Assembly (NCBI GenBank): GCA_030625695.1
Contig: DAOUQK010000188.1
Location: 1 to 7,257 of the forward strand
From: Paracoccaceae bacterium
Lineage (GTDB): Bacteria; Pseudomonadota; Alphaproteobacteria; Rhodobacterales; Rhodobacteraceae
Direction: 5' to 3'
DNA length: 7,257 bases
In this document: positions 1 through 5,804 of the stretch, in pieces
How positions within the stretch are numbered: the stretch's first letter is position 1
Layout of the letters: the number at the start of each line of letters is the position of its first letter
Translations under genes and position numbers: made by a program
The notes under the pieces: generated by a model
What the model saw: the letters and a program-made list of their open reading frames with translations, nothing else
Told to the model about the DNA's origin: nothing
Databases searched by the model: none

Positions 1-413
1 GCCCGGTTACGCGCCGTCGCTGCATGCTCCCACATCCGCACATTCATCGCCGGTGCCAGCAACACAGGCGTATCTGTCGCCAGCAACAAGGTTGACGCCA
101 GATCATTCGCCAGCCCACCGGCCATCTTACCCATCAAATCCGCCGTCGCAGGTGCCACCACCACCAAATCTGCAGAACGCGACAATTGAATATGCCCCAT
201 TTCGGCCTCGGCATTCAGATCAAACAAATCCCGGTGCACCACCACCCCGGCCAAAGCTCCGACTGACAGGGGAGTGACAAACTCCTCGCCAGCACGGGTC
301 AGCACCGGCGTTACCGACGCCCCCCGCTCGCGCAATCTCCGGATCAGATCAAGCGCCTTATACGCCGCAATCCCACCACCAATAATCAATAAAATATGTT
401 TGGAAGCCAGCAT
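1..413 (-). CDS. coaBC: Phosphopantothenoylcysteine decarboxylase/phosphopantothenate-cysteine ligase, N-terminal part
   Basis: CoaBC catalyses two cytosolic steps of coenzyme A synthesis: joining of cysteine to 4'-phosphopantothenate (CoaB half) and FMN-dependent decarboxylation of the product (CoaC half). Only the CoaC half is visible: 137 complete codons from an ATG at 413, read toward position 1, where the window cuts the gene. Seen directly are the flavin-binding start GGGIAAYK (residues 12-19), the segment AEMGHIQLSRSADLVVVAPAT holding the active-site histidine (H74), and the substrate-clamp motif LAPAMNVRMW with N124. These match the HFCD flavoprotein family and the known E. coli catalytic residues within one position. 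A purine-rich GGGGATGGG stretch just upstream can serve as ribosome binding site. No ATG lies further upstream in frame that would give a better start. The CoaB ligase half should lie beyond the left edge. Identification is firm. Confidence 0.95.
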   Translation of the reverse strand, partial: MLASKHILLIIGGGIAAYKALDLIRRLRERGASVTPVLTRAGEEFVTPLSVGALAGVVVHRDLFDLNAEAEMGHIQLSRSADLVVVAPATADLMGKMAGGLANDLASTLLLATDTPVLLAPAMNVRMWEHAATARNR

Positions 414-476
414 TTAGCCCATCCCCATCAAGACAAGCCCAACAATAAACGCCCCCGCCGTAATCCGCCAGCGCAA
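414..476 (-). CDS. Possible tiny hydrophobic ORF abutting coaBC
   Basis: An open frame ends with TAA directly before the coaBC ATG, with no base between them. From a TTG at 476 it would encode 20 residues, MRWRITAGAFIVGLVLMGMG, a basic start followed by one hydrophobic helix. The frame stays open upstream for 16 more codons but contains no ATG or GTG. It could be a translationally coupled micro-gene, the C-terminal remnant of a lost membrane protein gene once upstream of coaBC (in related genomes I expect ubiB there, which ends in membrane helices), or chance. Function unknown; weak call resting on the hydrophobic pattern and the exact stop/start junction. Confidence 0.2.
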   Translation of the reverse strand: MRWRITAGAFIVGLVLMGMG

Positions 477-533
477 TCTCGGACACCGCGAAGAAAGCCC
501 CCTTTGGGCTTGAAGAGCGGCCCTTCAATTGCC

Positions 534-1325
534 TTACTGAAACGCCAGACAGGGATCAGGTCTCGGCTCAGCCGCAAACGAAACAACCAGATCAAACACC
601 CCGTCAATCCGCCCGCCTTCGGCCATTCCAACGGCAATAATCGCCACATCCGGCCGCGCCGCCCGCAAATACACTGCCAGGCCACGGTCCTTGCGCGCAT
701 GCCCGTTGCCGGTGATCACCACAACCGGCCCGCCAACCGCCTCCAGCGCCTCAACCACGGCCCGCGCCAGATAAGCATCCCGCAACCGCTGCAATTCAAC
801 CATTCCCGCCAGCAGGTTTTCCGGCAAAGCATTGCAATGCGCCGCCCGCTGAAACTCTAGCCGCGCCGCTTGCTCCGCTTCATCCAACGCCCGATCCAAG
901 CCATAAAGCTCCGCCTCAGCGCCAAAATCCAGCAAAACCCCCGTTTTGAACGCCTTGCGCGCAGCAGGCCGCGTCAGGCCTGCGCCTAAAACCCGCGCCG
1001 CCTTACCTGCGACAAAGATTGGATAATAATACGAAAAATCTGGCCACCCTGCATCGTCCCACTTCAGAGCTGCCCGCAGACCCGCCTCATCCCCTCGGTT
1101 TTCTCCGGTTATCAGCCCAGCCTGCGCGCTGGTCAGCATTTCAAACACCAGTGCCGCAGGCTGCAACGCAGCCACGACCTCGGCTTGCGCCGCGTGATGG
1201 CGCGGATTGTCATGCACTTCTCCCAGAATGATCACATCAGCCCCGGCAAAGGCGTCGATATCCAGCCCCTGTGCCAATCCCGGACAGGCCAGCAGTATCG
1301 CCAACAAAAAGGTCAAATATCTCAT
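534..1325 (-). CDS. ChaN-family haem-binding/uptake protein, exported
   Basis: 263-residue protein of the ChaN (DUF399, Tiki/TraB-like) family, whose characterised member, Campylobacter ChaN, is an iron-regulated haem-binding lipoprotein. The family signature is at the mature N-terminus: VIILGEVHDNPRHHAAQ (GEVHDN at residues 35-40, H43 and H44). The matching C-terminal block is VVVITGNGHARKDRGLAVYL followed by DVAIIAVGM. Residues 1-20 form a signal peptide (MRYLTFLLAILLACPGLAQG). LLAC at 11-14 resembles a lipobox, but the h-region before C14 is short and signal peptidase I cleavage after A18 is also possible, so lipoprotein status is open. I chose the ATG at 1325, which places the basic residue and hydrophobic core at the very start and has AGGA about 10 bases upstream; a TTG three codons earlier is less likely. 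It lies 120 bp upstream of coaBC on the same strand and is divergent from cobU. No Fur or iron-box sequence is evident in the short upstream gap. Confidence 0.9.
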   Translation of the reverse strand: MRYLTFLLAILLACPGLAQGLDIDAFAGADVIILGEVHDNPRHHAAQAEVVAALQPAALVFEMLTSAQAGLITGENRGDEAGLRAALKWDDAGWPDFSYYYPIFVAGKAARVLGAGLTRPAARKAFKTGVLLDFGAEAELYGLDRALDEAEQAARLEFQRAAHCNALPENLLAGMVELQRLRDAYLARAVVEALEAVGGPVVVITGNGHARKDRGLAVYLRAARPDVAIIAVGMAEGGRIDGVFDLVVSFAAEPRPDPCLAFQ

Positions 1326-1386
1326 GCACCCCAATCCTGCGCCTGTTATAGGATAATCTCAAGCCTGCTTCACAAAGGTAACGCCC
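1326..1386. promoter_or_regulatory. Divergent promoter region between chaN-like gene and cobU
   Basis: These 61 bases separate two divergent starts and so by position must hold promoters for both, unless they are read from further away. The AT-richest part is around 1346-1357 (TTATAGGATAAT). GATAAT at 1352-1357 could be a -10 for cobU, and the opposite strand reads TATAAC near the same place for the chaN-like gene. No convincing -35 element accompanies either. AAAGG at 1374-1378 is the likely cobU ribosome binding site. The gap is too short for a cobalamin riboswitch. Confidence 0.35.
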
Positions 1387-1902
1387 ATGTTTCCCAAAAC
1401 CACCCTTGTTATCGGCGGTGCCGCCTCTGGCAAATCTGCATGGGCCGAAAATCTGGTCGTCACCGCGAACAGGCCAAAAACTTACCTCGCCACGTCGCAG
1501 GTGCGTGACGCCGAAATGCAGGTCAAAATCAACCAACACAAAACCCGCCGGGACGCCAGCTGGACCCTGATCGAAGCGCCGCTGGATCTGCCCCTGTCCA
1601 ACCTCCGCCCCAACCACATCTGCCTGCTCGATTGCGCCACCATGTGGCTGACCAACCATCTGTTGGCCGACAACAACCTGCCCGACGCCCAGTCGGCCTT
1701 GCTGAACGCAATAACCACCTGCCCGGCCGATCTGGTGATCGTCACCAATGAAGTCGGCCATGGCATCGTCCCCGACAACACGCTCGCCCGCCAATTCCGC
1801 GAGGCTCAGGGGCGGCTCAACATCGCACTGGCCGCTCAGGCTGATCTGGTTGTCCAAATTACCGCCGGCCTGGCTGTGCCCCTCAAAGGTCAGCTGCCAT
1901 GA
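1387..1902 (+). CDS. cobU: Bifunctional adenosylcobinamide kinase/adenosylcobinamide-phosphate guanylyltransferase
   Basis: CobU (CobP in the aerobic-pathway nomenclature) phosphorylates adenosylcobinamide and then transfers GMP from GTP to give AdoCbi-GDP, the activated ring for nucleotide loop assembly of vitamin B12. The 171-residue length is typical. The P-loop GGAASGKS is at residues 10-17. The stretch INQHKTRRDASW follows, where H51 should be the histidine guanylylated in the Salmonella enzyme (H46). LLDCATMWLTN and VTNEVGHGIVPDNTLARQFR come next, ending with the family's C-terminal ADLVVQITAGLAVPLKG. It is cytosolic. AAAGG lies 8 bases before the ATG. The stop overlaps the start of the next gene (ATGA, 1899-1902), so the two are surely co-transcribed and translationally coupled. 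No other cob genes are in the window, so this pair sits apart from any main cobalamin operon, or serves cobinamide salvage. Confidence 0.94.
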   Translation: MFPKTTLVIGGAASGKSAWAENLVVTANRPKTYLATSQVRDAEMQVKINQHKTRRDASWTLIEAPLDLPLSNLRPNHICLLDCATMWLTNHLLADNNLPDAQSALLNAITTCPADLVIVTNEVGHGIVPDNTLARQFREAQGRLNIALAAQADLVVQITAGLAVPLKGQLP

Positions 1903-2480
1903 CCCGCCTGCATCTGGTGCGCCACGGGCCAACTCACGCCAAGGTCATGGTCGGCTGGTCCGACCTGCCCGCAGACCTGAGTGACACAGCCGCCATCGCC
2001 CGCCTGTCCACCCACCTGCCCGCCACCGCCCGGATAATCTCCTCTGACCTTTCCCGCGCGTCCGCCACTGCCGATGCGATCCAAACCAGCCAAACCCGCC
2101 TGCCCCACAATCCTGATTTGCGTGAGATTAACTTCGGCACTTGGGAGCTGCGCAGCCACGCCGACATCGAAGCCGAAGACCCGGACAATATCCGCGCCTA
2201 CTGGGAAACCCCCGGCGAGGTCCGCCCCCCAGGCGGTGAAAGCTGGCACGAAGTCTGCAACCGCGTCGACCAGGCCATCGACCACCTGATGCAAACGCAC
2301 CCGGGCCAGGACCTGATCATCGTCGCGCATTTCGGCGTAATTCTGACCCAACTCCAGCGCGCCCTTCGACTTGACACAGATGCCACCTTCGCCCACCGGA
2401 TCGACAATCTTTCCGTCACCGAACTGACCCGCCACGGTCCTGACACATGGTCACCTGGGTTAATCAATCACCTCCCGTGA
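1899..2480 (+). CDS. Histidine phosphatase family protein, probably CobC-type alpha-ribazole phosphatase
   Basis: 193-residue protein of the histidine phosphatase (phosphoglycerate mutase-like, branch 1) superfamily. All four catalytic positions can be seen: R8-H9 in LVRHGPT (H9 is the phosphorylated residue), R53 in SSDLSRASATA, E76 in LREINFGTWE, and H144 in IIVAHFGVI. The insert GEVRPPGGESWHEVCNRV is the kind found in CobC and related small-molecule phosphatases. CobC removes phosphate from alpha-ribazole-5'-phosphate or adenosylcobalamin-5'-phosphate in the last steps of B12 synthesis. The four-base overlap with cobU argues strongly for that role, but sequence alone does not fix the substrate, since this superfamily is broad. 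The start is set by the ATGA overlap, which puts the RHG motif eight residues in, as usual for the family. The following gene begins 59 bases downstream. Confidence 0.88.
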   Translation: MTRLHLVRHGPTHAKVMVGWSDLPADLSDTAAIARLSTHLPATARIISSDLSRASATADAIQTSQTRLPHNPDLREINFGTWELRSHADIEAEDPDNIRAYWETPGEVRPPGGESWHEVCNRVDQAIDHLMQTHPGQDLIIVAHFGVILTQLQRALRLDTDATFAHRIDNLSVTELTRHGPDTWSPGLINHLP

Positions 2481-2539
2481 TGCCCCACCCGACAAATCGC
2501 CATTTCACCCAGACGCCCCACCCCGCCTAATCTGCGCAG

Positions 2540-3226
2540 ATGACCTATGATCTATATATCGGCGATCGCCTGTTTTCGAGCTGGTCCTTACGTGGCTGGC
2601 TGATGTTCAAGAAATTCAACATCCCCTGCAACACCCATATGATTGGCCTGTATTCCGGCACCATGGCTGACGACATGGCCCCCCTCGCGCCTGCCCGTCT
2701 GGTCCCGGCAATGCGCGCGCCTGACGGCACGGTGGTTGGCGAAACCCTCGCGATGGCCGAAACCCTGGCAGAAACCCACCCAGACGCCGGGCTGTGGCCT
2801 GCCGCCGCAAACGCCCGCGCCACCGCCCGCTGGCTTTGCGCCGAAATGACTTCAGGCTTTGGTGCCCTGCGCGACGCCTGTCCGATGCAGCTTCAACATA
2901 TCCACCAAGGCTTCAAGCCTTCCGCAGCCGTCGCCACCGACCTTGCCCGCGTTGAGTCCCTCTGGTCCCACGCCCGCGCCGTATCAAATACCCAATCCAA
3001 TTGGCTGTTCGGCGACTATTGCCTGACCGAAGTTTTCTACACCCCCATCGCCGCCCGCATTGTCGGCTACAACCTGCCGGTCAGCAAACAATCGCGTGCC
3101 TATTGCGACGCTCTCCTAAGCGACCCAAGCGTCTTGGAATGGCGCAAAGAAGCTCTGAAAACCACCTACGACCCCTTCCCCTATAAACTCGACCTCCCAA
3201 ACACCACCTGGCCCGATTATCGCTAA
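2540..3226 (+). CDS. Glutathione S-transferase family protein
   Basis: 228-residue cytosolic GST-like protein with the usual two-domain layout. The thioredoxin-like N-terminal domain begins DLYIGDRLFSSWSLRGWLMF; the SSWS serines at 13, 14 and 16 sit where Ser-type GSTs (zeta/YfcF-like) hold the catalytic hydroxyl. The cis-proline is in LVPAM (P56) and the glutathione gamma-glutamyl contact is in VVGETLAMAETL (E68, T69). The helical C-terminal domain runs from about residue 85 (ARWLCAEMTSGFGALRDACPMQL) and includes the conserved turn WLFGDYCLTEVFYTPIAARI. The substrate cannot be read from the sequence; detoxification or isomerase activity with glutathione is the family's range. It follows the phosphatase gene by 59 bases and may be in the same transcript, although there is no obvious strong ribosome binding site before its ATG. 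Any functional link to cobalamin is unproven. Confidence 0.92.
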   Translation: MTYDLYIGDRLFSSWSLRGWLMFKKFNIPCNTHMIGLYSGTMADDMAPLAPARLVPAMRAPDGTVVGETLAMAETLAETHPDAGLWPAAANARATARWLCAEMTSGFGALRDACPMQLQHIHQGFKPSAAVATDLARVESLWSHARAVSNTQSNWLFGDYCLTEVFYTPIAARIVGYNLPVSKQSRAYCDALLSDPSVLEWRKEALKTTYDPFPYKLDLPNTTWPDYR

Positions 3227-3280
3227 ACTCGCCCTTCATCTCGCAAAATAAACTCAAATTCCGACCTCACCTCAACCCCG

Positions 3281-3291
3281 CCGTTAACCAT
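3281..3291 (+). promoter_or_regulatory. Putative CtrA half-site 1 upstream of comM
   Basis: The sequence CCGTTAACCAT contains TTAACCAT (3284-3291), the 8-base half-site recognised by the response regulator CtrA in alphaproteobacteria. It continues as TTAACCATTCTTAA, that is TTAA-N6-TTAA, one base short of the full TTAA-N7-TTAA consensus. It lies 62 bases before the comM ATG. The identical 11-mer recurs 33 bp downstream. Assignment to CtrA is inference from motif and target gene. Confidence 0.5.
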
Positions 3292-3313
3292 TCTTAAACC
3301 CCTGACCAACTAT

Positions 3314-3324
3314 CCGTTAACCAT
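3314..3324 (+). promoter_or_regulatory. Putative CtrA half-site 2 upstream of comM
   Basis: Second exact copy of CCGTTAACCAT, with TTAACCAT at 3317-3324, in the same orientation as the first and offset by 33 bp (about three helical turns), so both would face the same side of the DNA. It ends 28 bases before the comM start codon and would lie close to the transcription start, so activation from the upstream site or repression from this one are both conceivable. Confidence 0.5.
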
Positions 3325-3352
3325 ATCAACGGGTGGGAAAAGAGGGGAAACA

Positions 3353-4861
3353 ATGGTCACGCGCACCTACACAGTTGCGTTCCAAGGGGTCGAGGCCCGC
3401 CTGGTCGAAGTTCAATGCGCCGTCAGCCCTGGTTTACCGGCCTTCGCTGTGGTCGGATTGCCCGACAAAGCCGTCTCCGAAGCCCGCGACCGGGTCCGCT
3501 CTTCGCTCAGTTCGATGGCGATTGCTTTGCCGTCCAAACGCATCACCGTTAACCTGTCGCCCGCCGACCTGCCCAAAGAAGGCAGCCATTTCGATCTGCC
3601 AATCGCGCTGGCATTATTGGCCGCCTTGGAAATAATCCCGGCAGAAACCGCCCAAAACACCCTGGCCCTGGGTGAATTATCGCTGGACGGCACCTTGGTG
3701 CCAGTTCTCGGCGCTTTGCCCGCCGCCATGACCGCCGCCGAACATGATAAAACGCTGTTGTGCCCGGTCGGATCAGGTGCCGAAGCGGCCTGGGTTGGCC
3801 AATGCGAGGTGATCGGGGCCACCGGCCTGGGCGGCGTCGCCCGCCATTTCACCGGTCAGTCGCTGATCGCGCCGGCCAAACCGGGCGAAGTGAACATCAA
3901 ACCCTCGACCCGCGATCTGCGCGACGTCAAGGGTCAGGAACGCGCCAAACGCGCATTGGAAATCGCCGCCGCAGGCCGCCACCACCTGATGTTGGTCGGC
4001 ACGCCCGGGTCCGGCAAATCCATGTTGGCGGCGCGCATTCCCGGCATTCTGCCGCCCCTGACCCCGGCAGAGGCGCTGGAAACCTCGATGATACGGTCCT
4101 TGTGCGGCTTGCTCGACGAAGGCGGCATCAACCGCACGCGACCGTTTCGCGAACCACACCACACCGCCTCAATGGCCGCTATTGCCGGCGGTGGACGCGG
4201 GGCCAAACCGGGCGAAGTCTCGCTCGCACATAATGGCGTTTTGTTCATGGATGAATTCCCCGAATTCCCCCGCACCGTGCTGGAGACCCTGCGCCAGCCG
4301 ATTGAAACCGGTGAGATCATGGTGGCACGCGCCAATGCGCATGTGAAATATCCCTGCAAATTCATGCTGGTAGCCGCTGCCAACCCTTGCAAATGCGGCT
4401 ATCTCAGTGACCCGGCCCGCGCCTGCGCCCGGGTGCCACTTTGCGGCGAAGATTACCTTGGCCGCATCTCTGGGCCCCTAATGGACCGCTTTGATCTGCG
4501 TCTTGAAGTGCCGCCAGTGGCATTTTCCGACCTCGATCTCCCGGCCAGCGGCGACTGCTCTGCCACCGTCGCCGCGCGCGTGGCGCAAGCCCGTGAAGTT
4601 CAGGCAAACCGTTATGACGCGGCACCTGGGTTGCGCCAGAACGCCGACGTCGAAGGCGCGCAGCTTGAAGAGGTCGCCACCCCCGACCCGGAAGGCAAGG
4701 AGCTGTTGATCAAAGCCGCCGAACGGTTTGGTCTGACCGCGCGCGGCTATCACCGGGTGTTACGAGTGGCCCGCACAATCGCCGACCTTGACCACGCGCC
4801 GGACGTACAACGCCCGCATGTCGCCGAAGCGCTGAGCTTTCGGTTGAGCATGGGCGCATAG
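3353..4861 (+). CDS. comM: YifB/ComM family Mg-chelatase-like AAA+ ATPase (branch-migration helicase)
   Basis: 502-residue, full-length member of the YifB/ComM family. ComM is a hexameric helicase that drives branch migration while incoming single-stranded DNA is integrated during natural transformation. Residues about 1-170 form the Lon-protease-like ChlI domain (LPAFAVVGLPDKAVSEARDRV; ADLPKEGSHFDLPIALALL). The AAA+ core spans about 190-395, with Walker A GTPGSGKS at 216-223, FREPHHTAS at 265-273, Walker B VLFMDEF at 296-302, and ISGPLMDRFDL at 372-382. Four cysteines (346, 348, 358, 364) in NPCKCGYLSDP and the segment after it form the family's small, possibly metal-binding cluster. A C-terminal helical domain (ARGYHRVLRVARTIADL) closes the protein. 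GAGGGG five bases before the ATG is the best Shine-Dalgarno in the window and fixes the start. The gene has its own upstream region with two CtrA-like sites, suggesting control with other competence genes. Confidence 0.96.
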   Translation: MVTRTYTVAFQGVEARLVEVQCAVSPGLPAFAVVGLPDKAVSEARDRVRSSLSSMAIALPSKRITVNLSPADLPKEGSHFDLPIALALLAALEIIPAETAQNTLALGELSLDGTLVPVLGALPAAMTAAEHDKTLLCPVGSGAEAAWVGQCEVIGATGLGGVARHFTGQSLIAPAKPGEVNIKPSTRDLRDVKGQERAKRALEIAAAGRHHLMLVGTPGSGKSMLAARIPGILPPLTPAEALETSMIRSLCGLLDEGGINRTRPFREPHHTASMAAIAGGGRGAKPGEVSLAHNGVLFMDEFPEFPRTVLETLRQPIETGEIMVARANAHVKYPCKFMLVAAANPCKCGYLSDPARACARVPLCGEDYLGRISGPLMDRFDLRLEVPPVAFSDLDLPASGDCSATVAARVAQAREVQANRYDAAPGLRQNADVEGAQLEEVATPDPEGKELLIKAAERFGLTARGYHRVLRVARTIADLDHAPDVQRPHVAEALSFRLSMGA

Positions 4862-4922
4862 TCCCAACTTCGATGTTCCAGGAGTCGTGGCGTACCCTAA
4901 AAGCGGATGTGCCTGATCCTGC

Positions 4923-4947
4923 AAAAAACCAACGACCGGCCACCGTC
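4923..4947 (-). terminator. Weak candidate terminator for the HEPN-like gene
   Basis: Read on the minus strand, a GACGG / CC-G-GTC stem with one bulged G and a three-base loop (4934-4947) is followed after five bases by six T residues (4923-4928). The stem is short and lies more than 200 bases past the stop of the minus-strand gene, so this is a weak intrinsic-terminator candidate only. Confidence 0.2.
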
Positions 4948-4952
4948 AGGCG

Positions 4953-5071
4953 CGTTTTGACCGTTTTGTACGTGCATTTCAGGTGGGTTCGTTCGTTTTG
5001 TACAAAGTTTTTTTGCTAAGGTTTGCAGACCAAAACGCCTTTATCCACCGCTTTTTTGACAAGCCGTTTTG
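4953..5071. repeat. Cluster of five CGTTTTG heptamers with a TTTGTACAAA palindrome
   Basis: CGTTTTG occurs at 4953-4959, 4962-4968, 4994-5000 and 5065-5071, and as its complement CAAAACG at 5031-5037: five copies in 119 bp. Two copies extend to an identical 10-mer CGTTTTGTAC (4962-4971 and 4994-5003), offset by 32 bp. The second overlaps the perfect 10-bp palindrome TTTGTACAAA (4997-5006). The arrangement looks like a set of protein-binding sites (operator, iteron or recombinase sites), but no known family matches with certainty. Confidence 0.45.
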
Positions 5072-5159
5072 AGATGCGCCCAACTCATACGGGAATTTCT
5101 TGATGATCCCCGTTGACCGCTCTGAGCCCACAGTTACTTTGTTTTAGTTACCGTCAAAA

Positions 5160-5804
5160 TTAGGCAATTTCGCTTGGGAGATTGAACCGGCCAGTTTGGA
5201 TGGTCCAACTATCTTCATCTTTGGGGCGACCATAATAATCCAATAGGGCGATATATATTTGCCAAGCACAATGAGCAAATTGGTAGGTTTTTCGGAAACC
5301 AATCTCGTTTATTGGGAAGCTGTCTTTTTTGCTTGTAACCAAATGGAGTATAGTACTTCTGGCATCTCTCAACTCTTTTGCTGTTGCGATTACGTCCTCG
5401 GGCAAACTGAGTTGCCGTGCAATTTCATCAAGGGAGTGGACAGTTTTGATTTCGGCCCGTCCTCCAATTTCCTCTTTTGTAAGTTTGCCTTGCTTTACAG
5501 ACAGTCGGTAATAATTGGCCGTGGAAAGCACCCAAACATGGCAAAAAATCACTGAAGCAAGCGATTGCGTGTATTCCTCACTTTCATGAATTCCTAATCT
5601 GCTAAGGGAATCCAAATATTCGGACCTTCCGAATTTTGGGTTATTGTTTTTGACTTTTCGTATCCACAAATGCGGTAGTGTTTCTTGATAACTCTGATGG
5701 GCTCCGGCCAGATGACGAAAACAAATGTCTGCCATTCTCCAATAATGATCGTCTTGGAGGCCAAGCGACCCAATTTCCATTTGCGGCTTATTAAAACTGG
5801 TCAC
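5160..5804 (-). CDS. Hypothetical protein, possible HEPN-like domain
   Basis: 214 residues if begun at the GTG at 5804, which has AGGG seven bases upstream and is preceded in frame by a TAG four codons back; an ATG at codon 9 (5780) is the alternative. I do not recognise a named family. The sequence reads as mostly alpha-helical: helices near residues 19-45, 76-106 (EEYTQSLASVIFCHVWVLS), 124-157 and 168-192 (QFAHCAWQIYIALLDYYG). At 145-154 is LRDARSTILH, where R149 and H154 form the R-X4-H motif that marks HEPN ribonucleases and nucleotide-binding proteins, placed before the last helix as in that fold. There is no signal peptide or clear membrane segment. The gene is AT-rich (35-47% GC in sampled 60-base stretches), unlike its neighbours, and uses many A/T-ending codons, suggesting horizontal acquisition. 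It is convergent with comM and stands alone, with no partner nucleotidyltransferase or antitoxin beside it. A defence or toxin role is conjecture. Confidence 0.75.
   Translation of the reverse strand: MTSFNKPQMEIGSLGLQDDHYWRMADICFRHLAGAHQSYQETLPHLWIRKVKNNNPKFGRSEYLDSLSRLGIHESEEYTQSLASVIFCHVWVLSTANYYRLSVKQGKLTKEEIGGRAEIKTVHSLDEIARQLSLPEDVIATAKELRDARSTILHLVTSKKDSFPINEIGFRKTYQFAHCAWQIYIALLDYYGRPKDEDSWTIQTGRFNLPSEIA

Larger units (their letters stand above)
4862..5159. other. Intergenic stretch between convergent comM and the HEPN-like gene
   Basis: About 300 bases with no gene I can support; every frame is short or broken. The first 90 bases are still GC-balanced. From about 4,950 the DNA becomes rich in T-runs and CGTTTTG heptamers (listed separately). 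AGTTAC occurs twice as a 14-bp-spaced direct repeat at 5132-5137 and 5146-5151, just beyond the stop of the minus-strand gene. I see no strong terminator after comM. Confidence 0.6.

Noticed and set aside
396..860. Plus-strand open frame of 154 codons opposite the ChaN-like gene
   Set aside because: Composition rich in R, P and N, as expected of an antisense shadow, and the minus-strand ChaN signature is unambiguous.
1326..1386. Cobalamin riboswitch expected in front of cobU
   Set aside because: The gap to the divergent gene is only 61 bases, too short for the roughly 200-nt element, and no B12-box-like sequence is visible.
1237..1932. Long open frame antisense to cobU (231 codons)
   Set aside because: Glycine/valine-rich shadow of a well-supported gene in GC-rich DNA, with no recognisable motif; it also overlaps the divergent promoter gap and the chaN-like gene start.
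4903..4928. Terminator of comM: GCGGAT / ATCC-T-GC hairpin next to a run of six A
   Set aside because: On the comM strand the stem is followed by A residues rather than T, the loop is wide and the stem has a bulge, so it does not fit an intrinsic terminator.
4710..4943. Minus-strand open frame over the comM 3' end
   Set aside because: Overlaps the conserved C-terminal domain of ComM and shows no family motif.
4996..5020. Resemblance of TTTTGTACAAAGTTTTTTTGCTAAG to lambda att-core-like sequence
   Set aside because: The likeness is limited to T-runs and a common palindrome, with no integrase gene or matching second site in the window.
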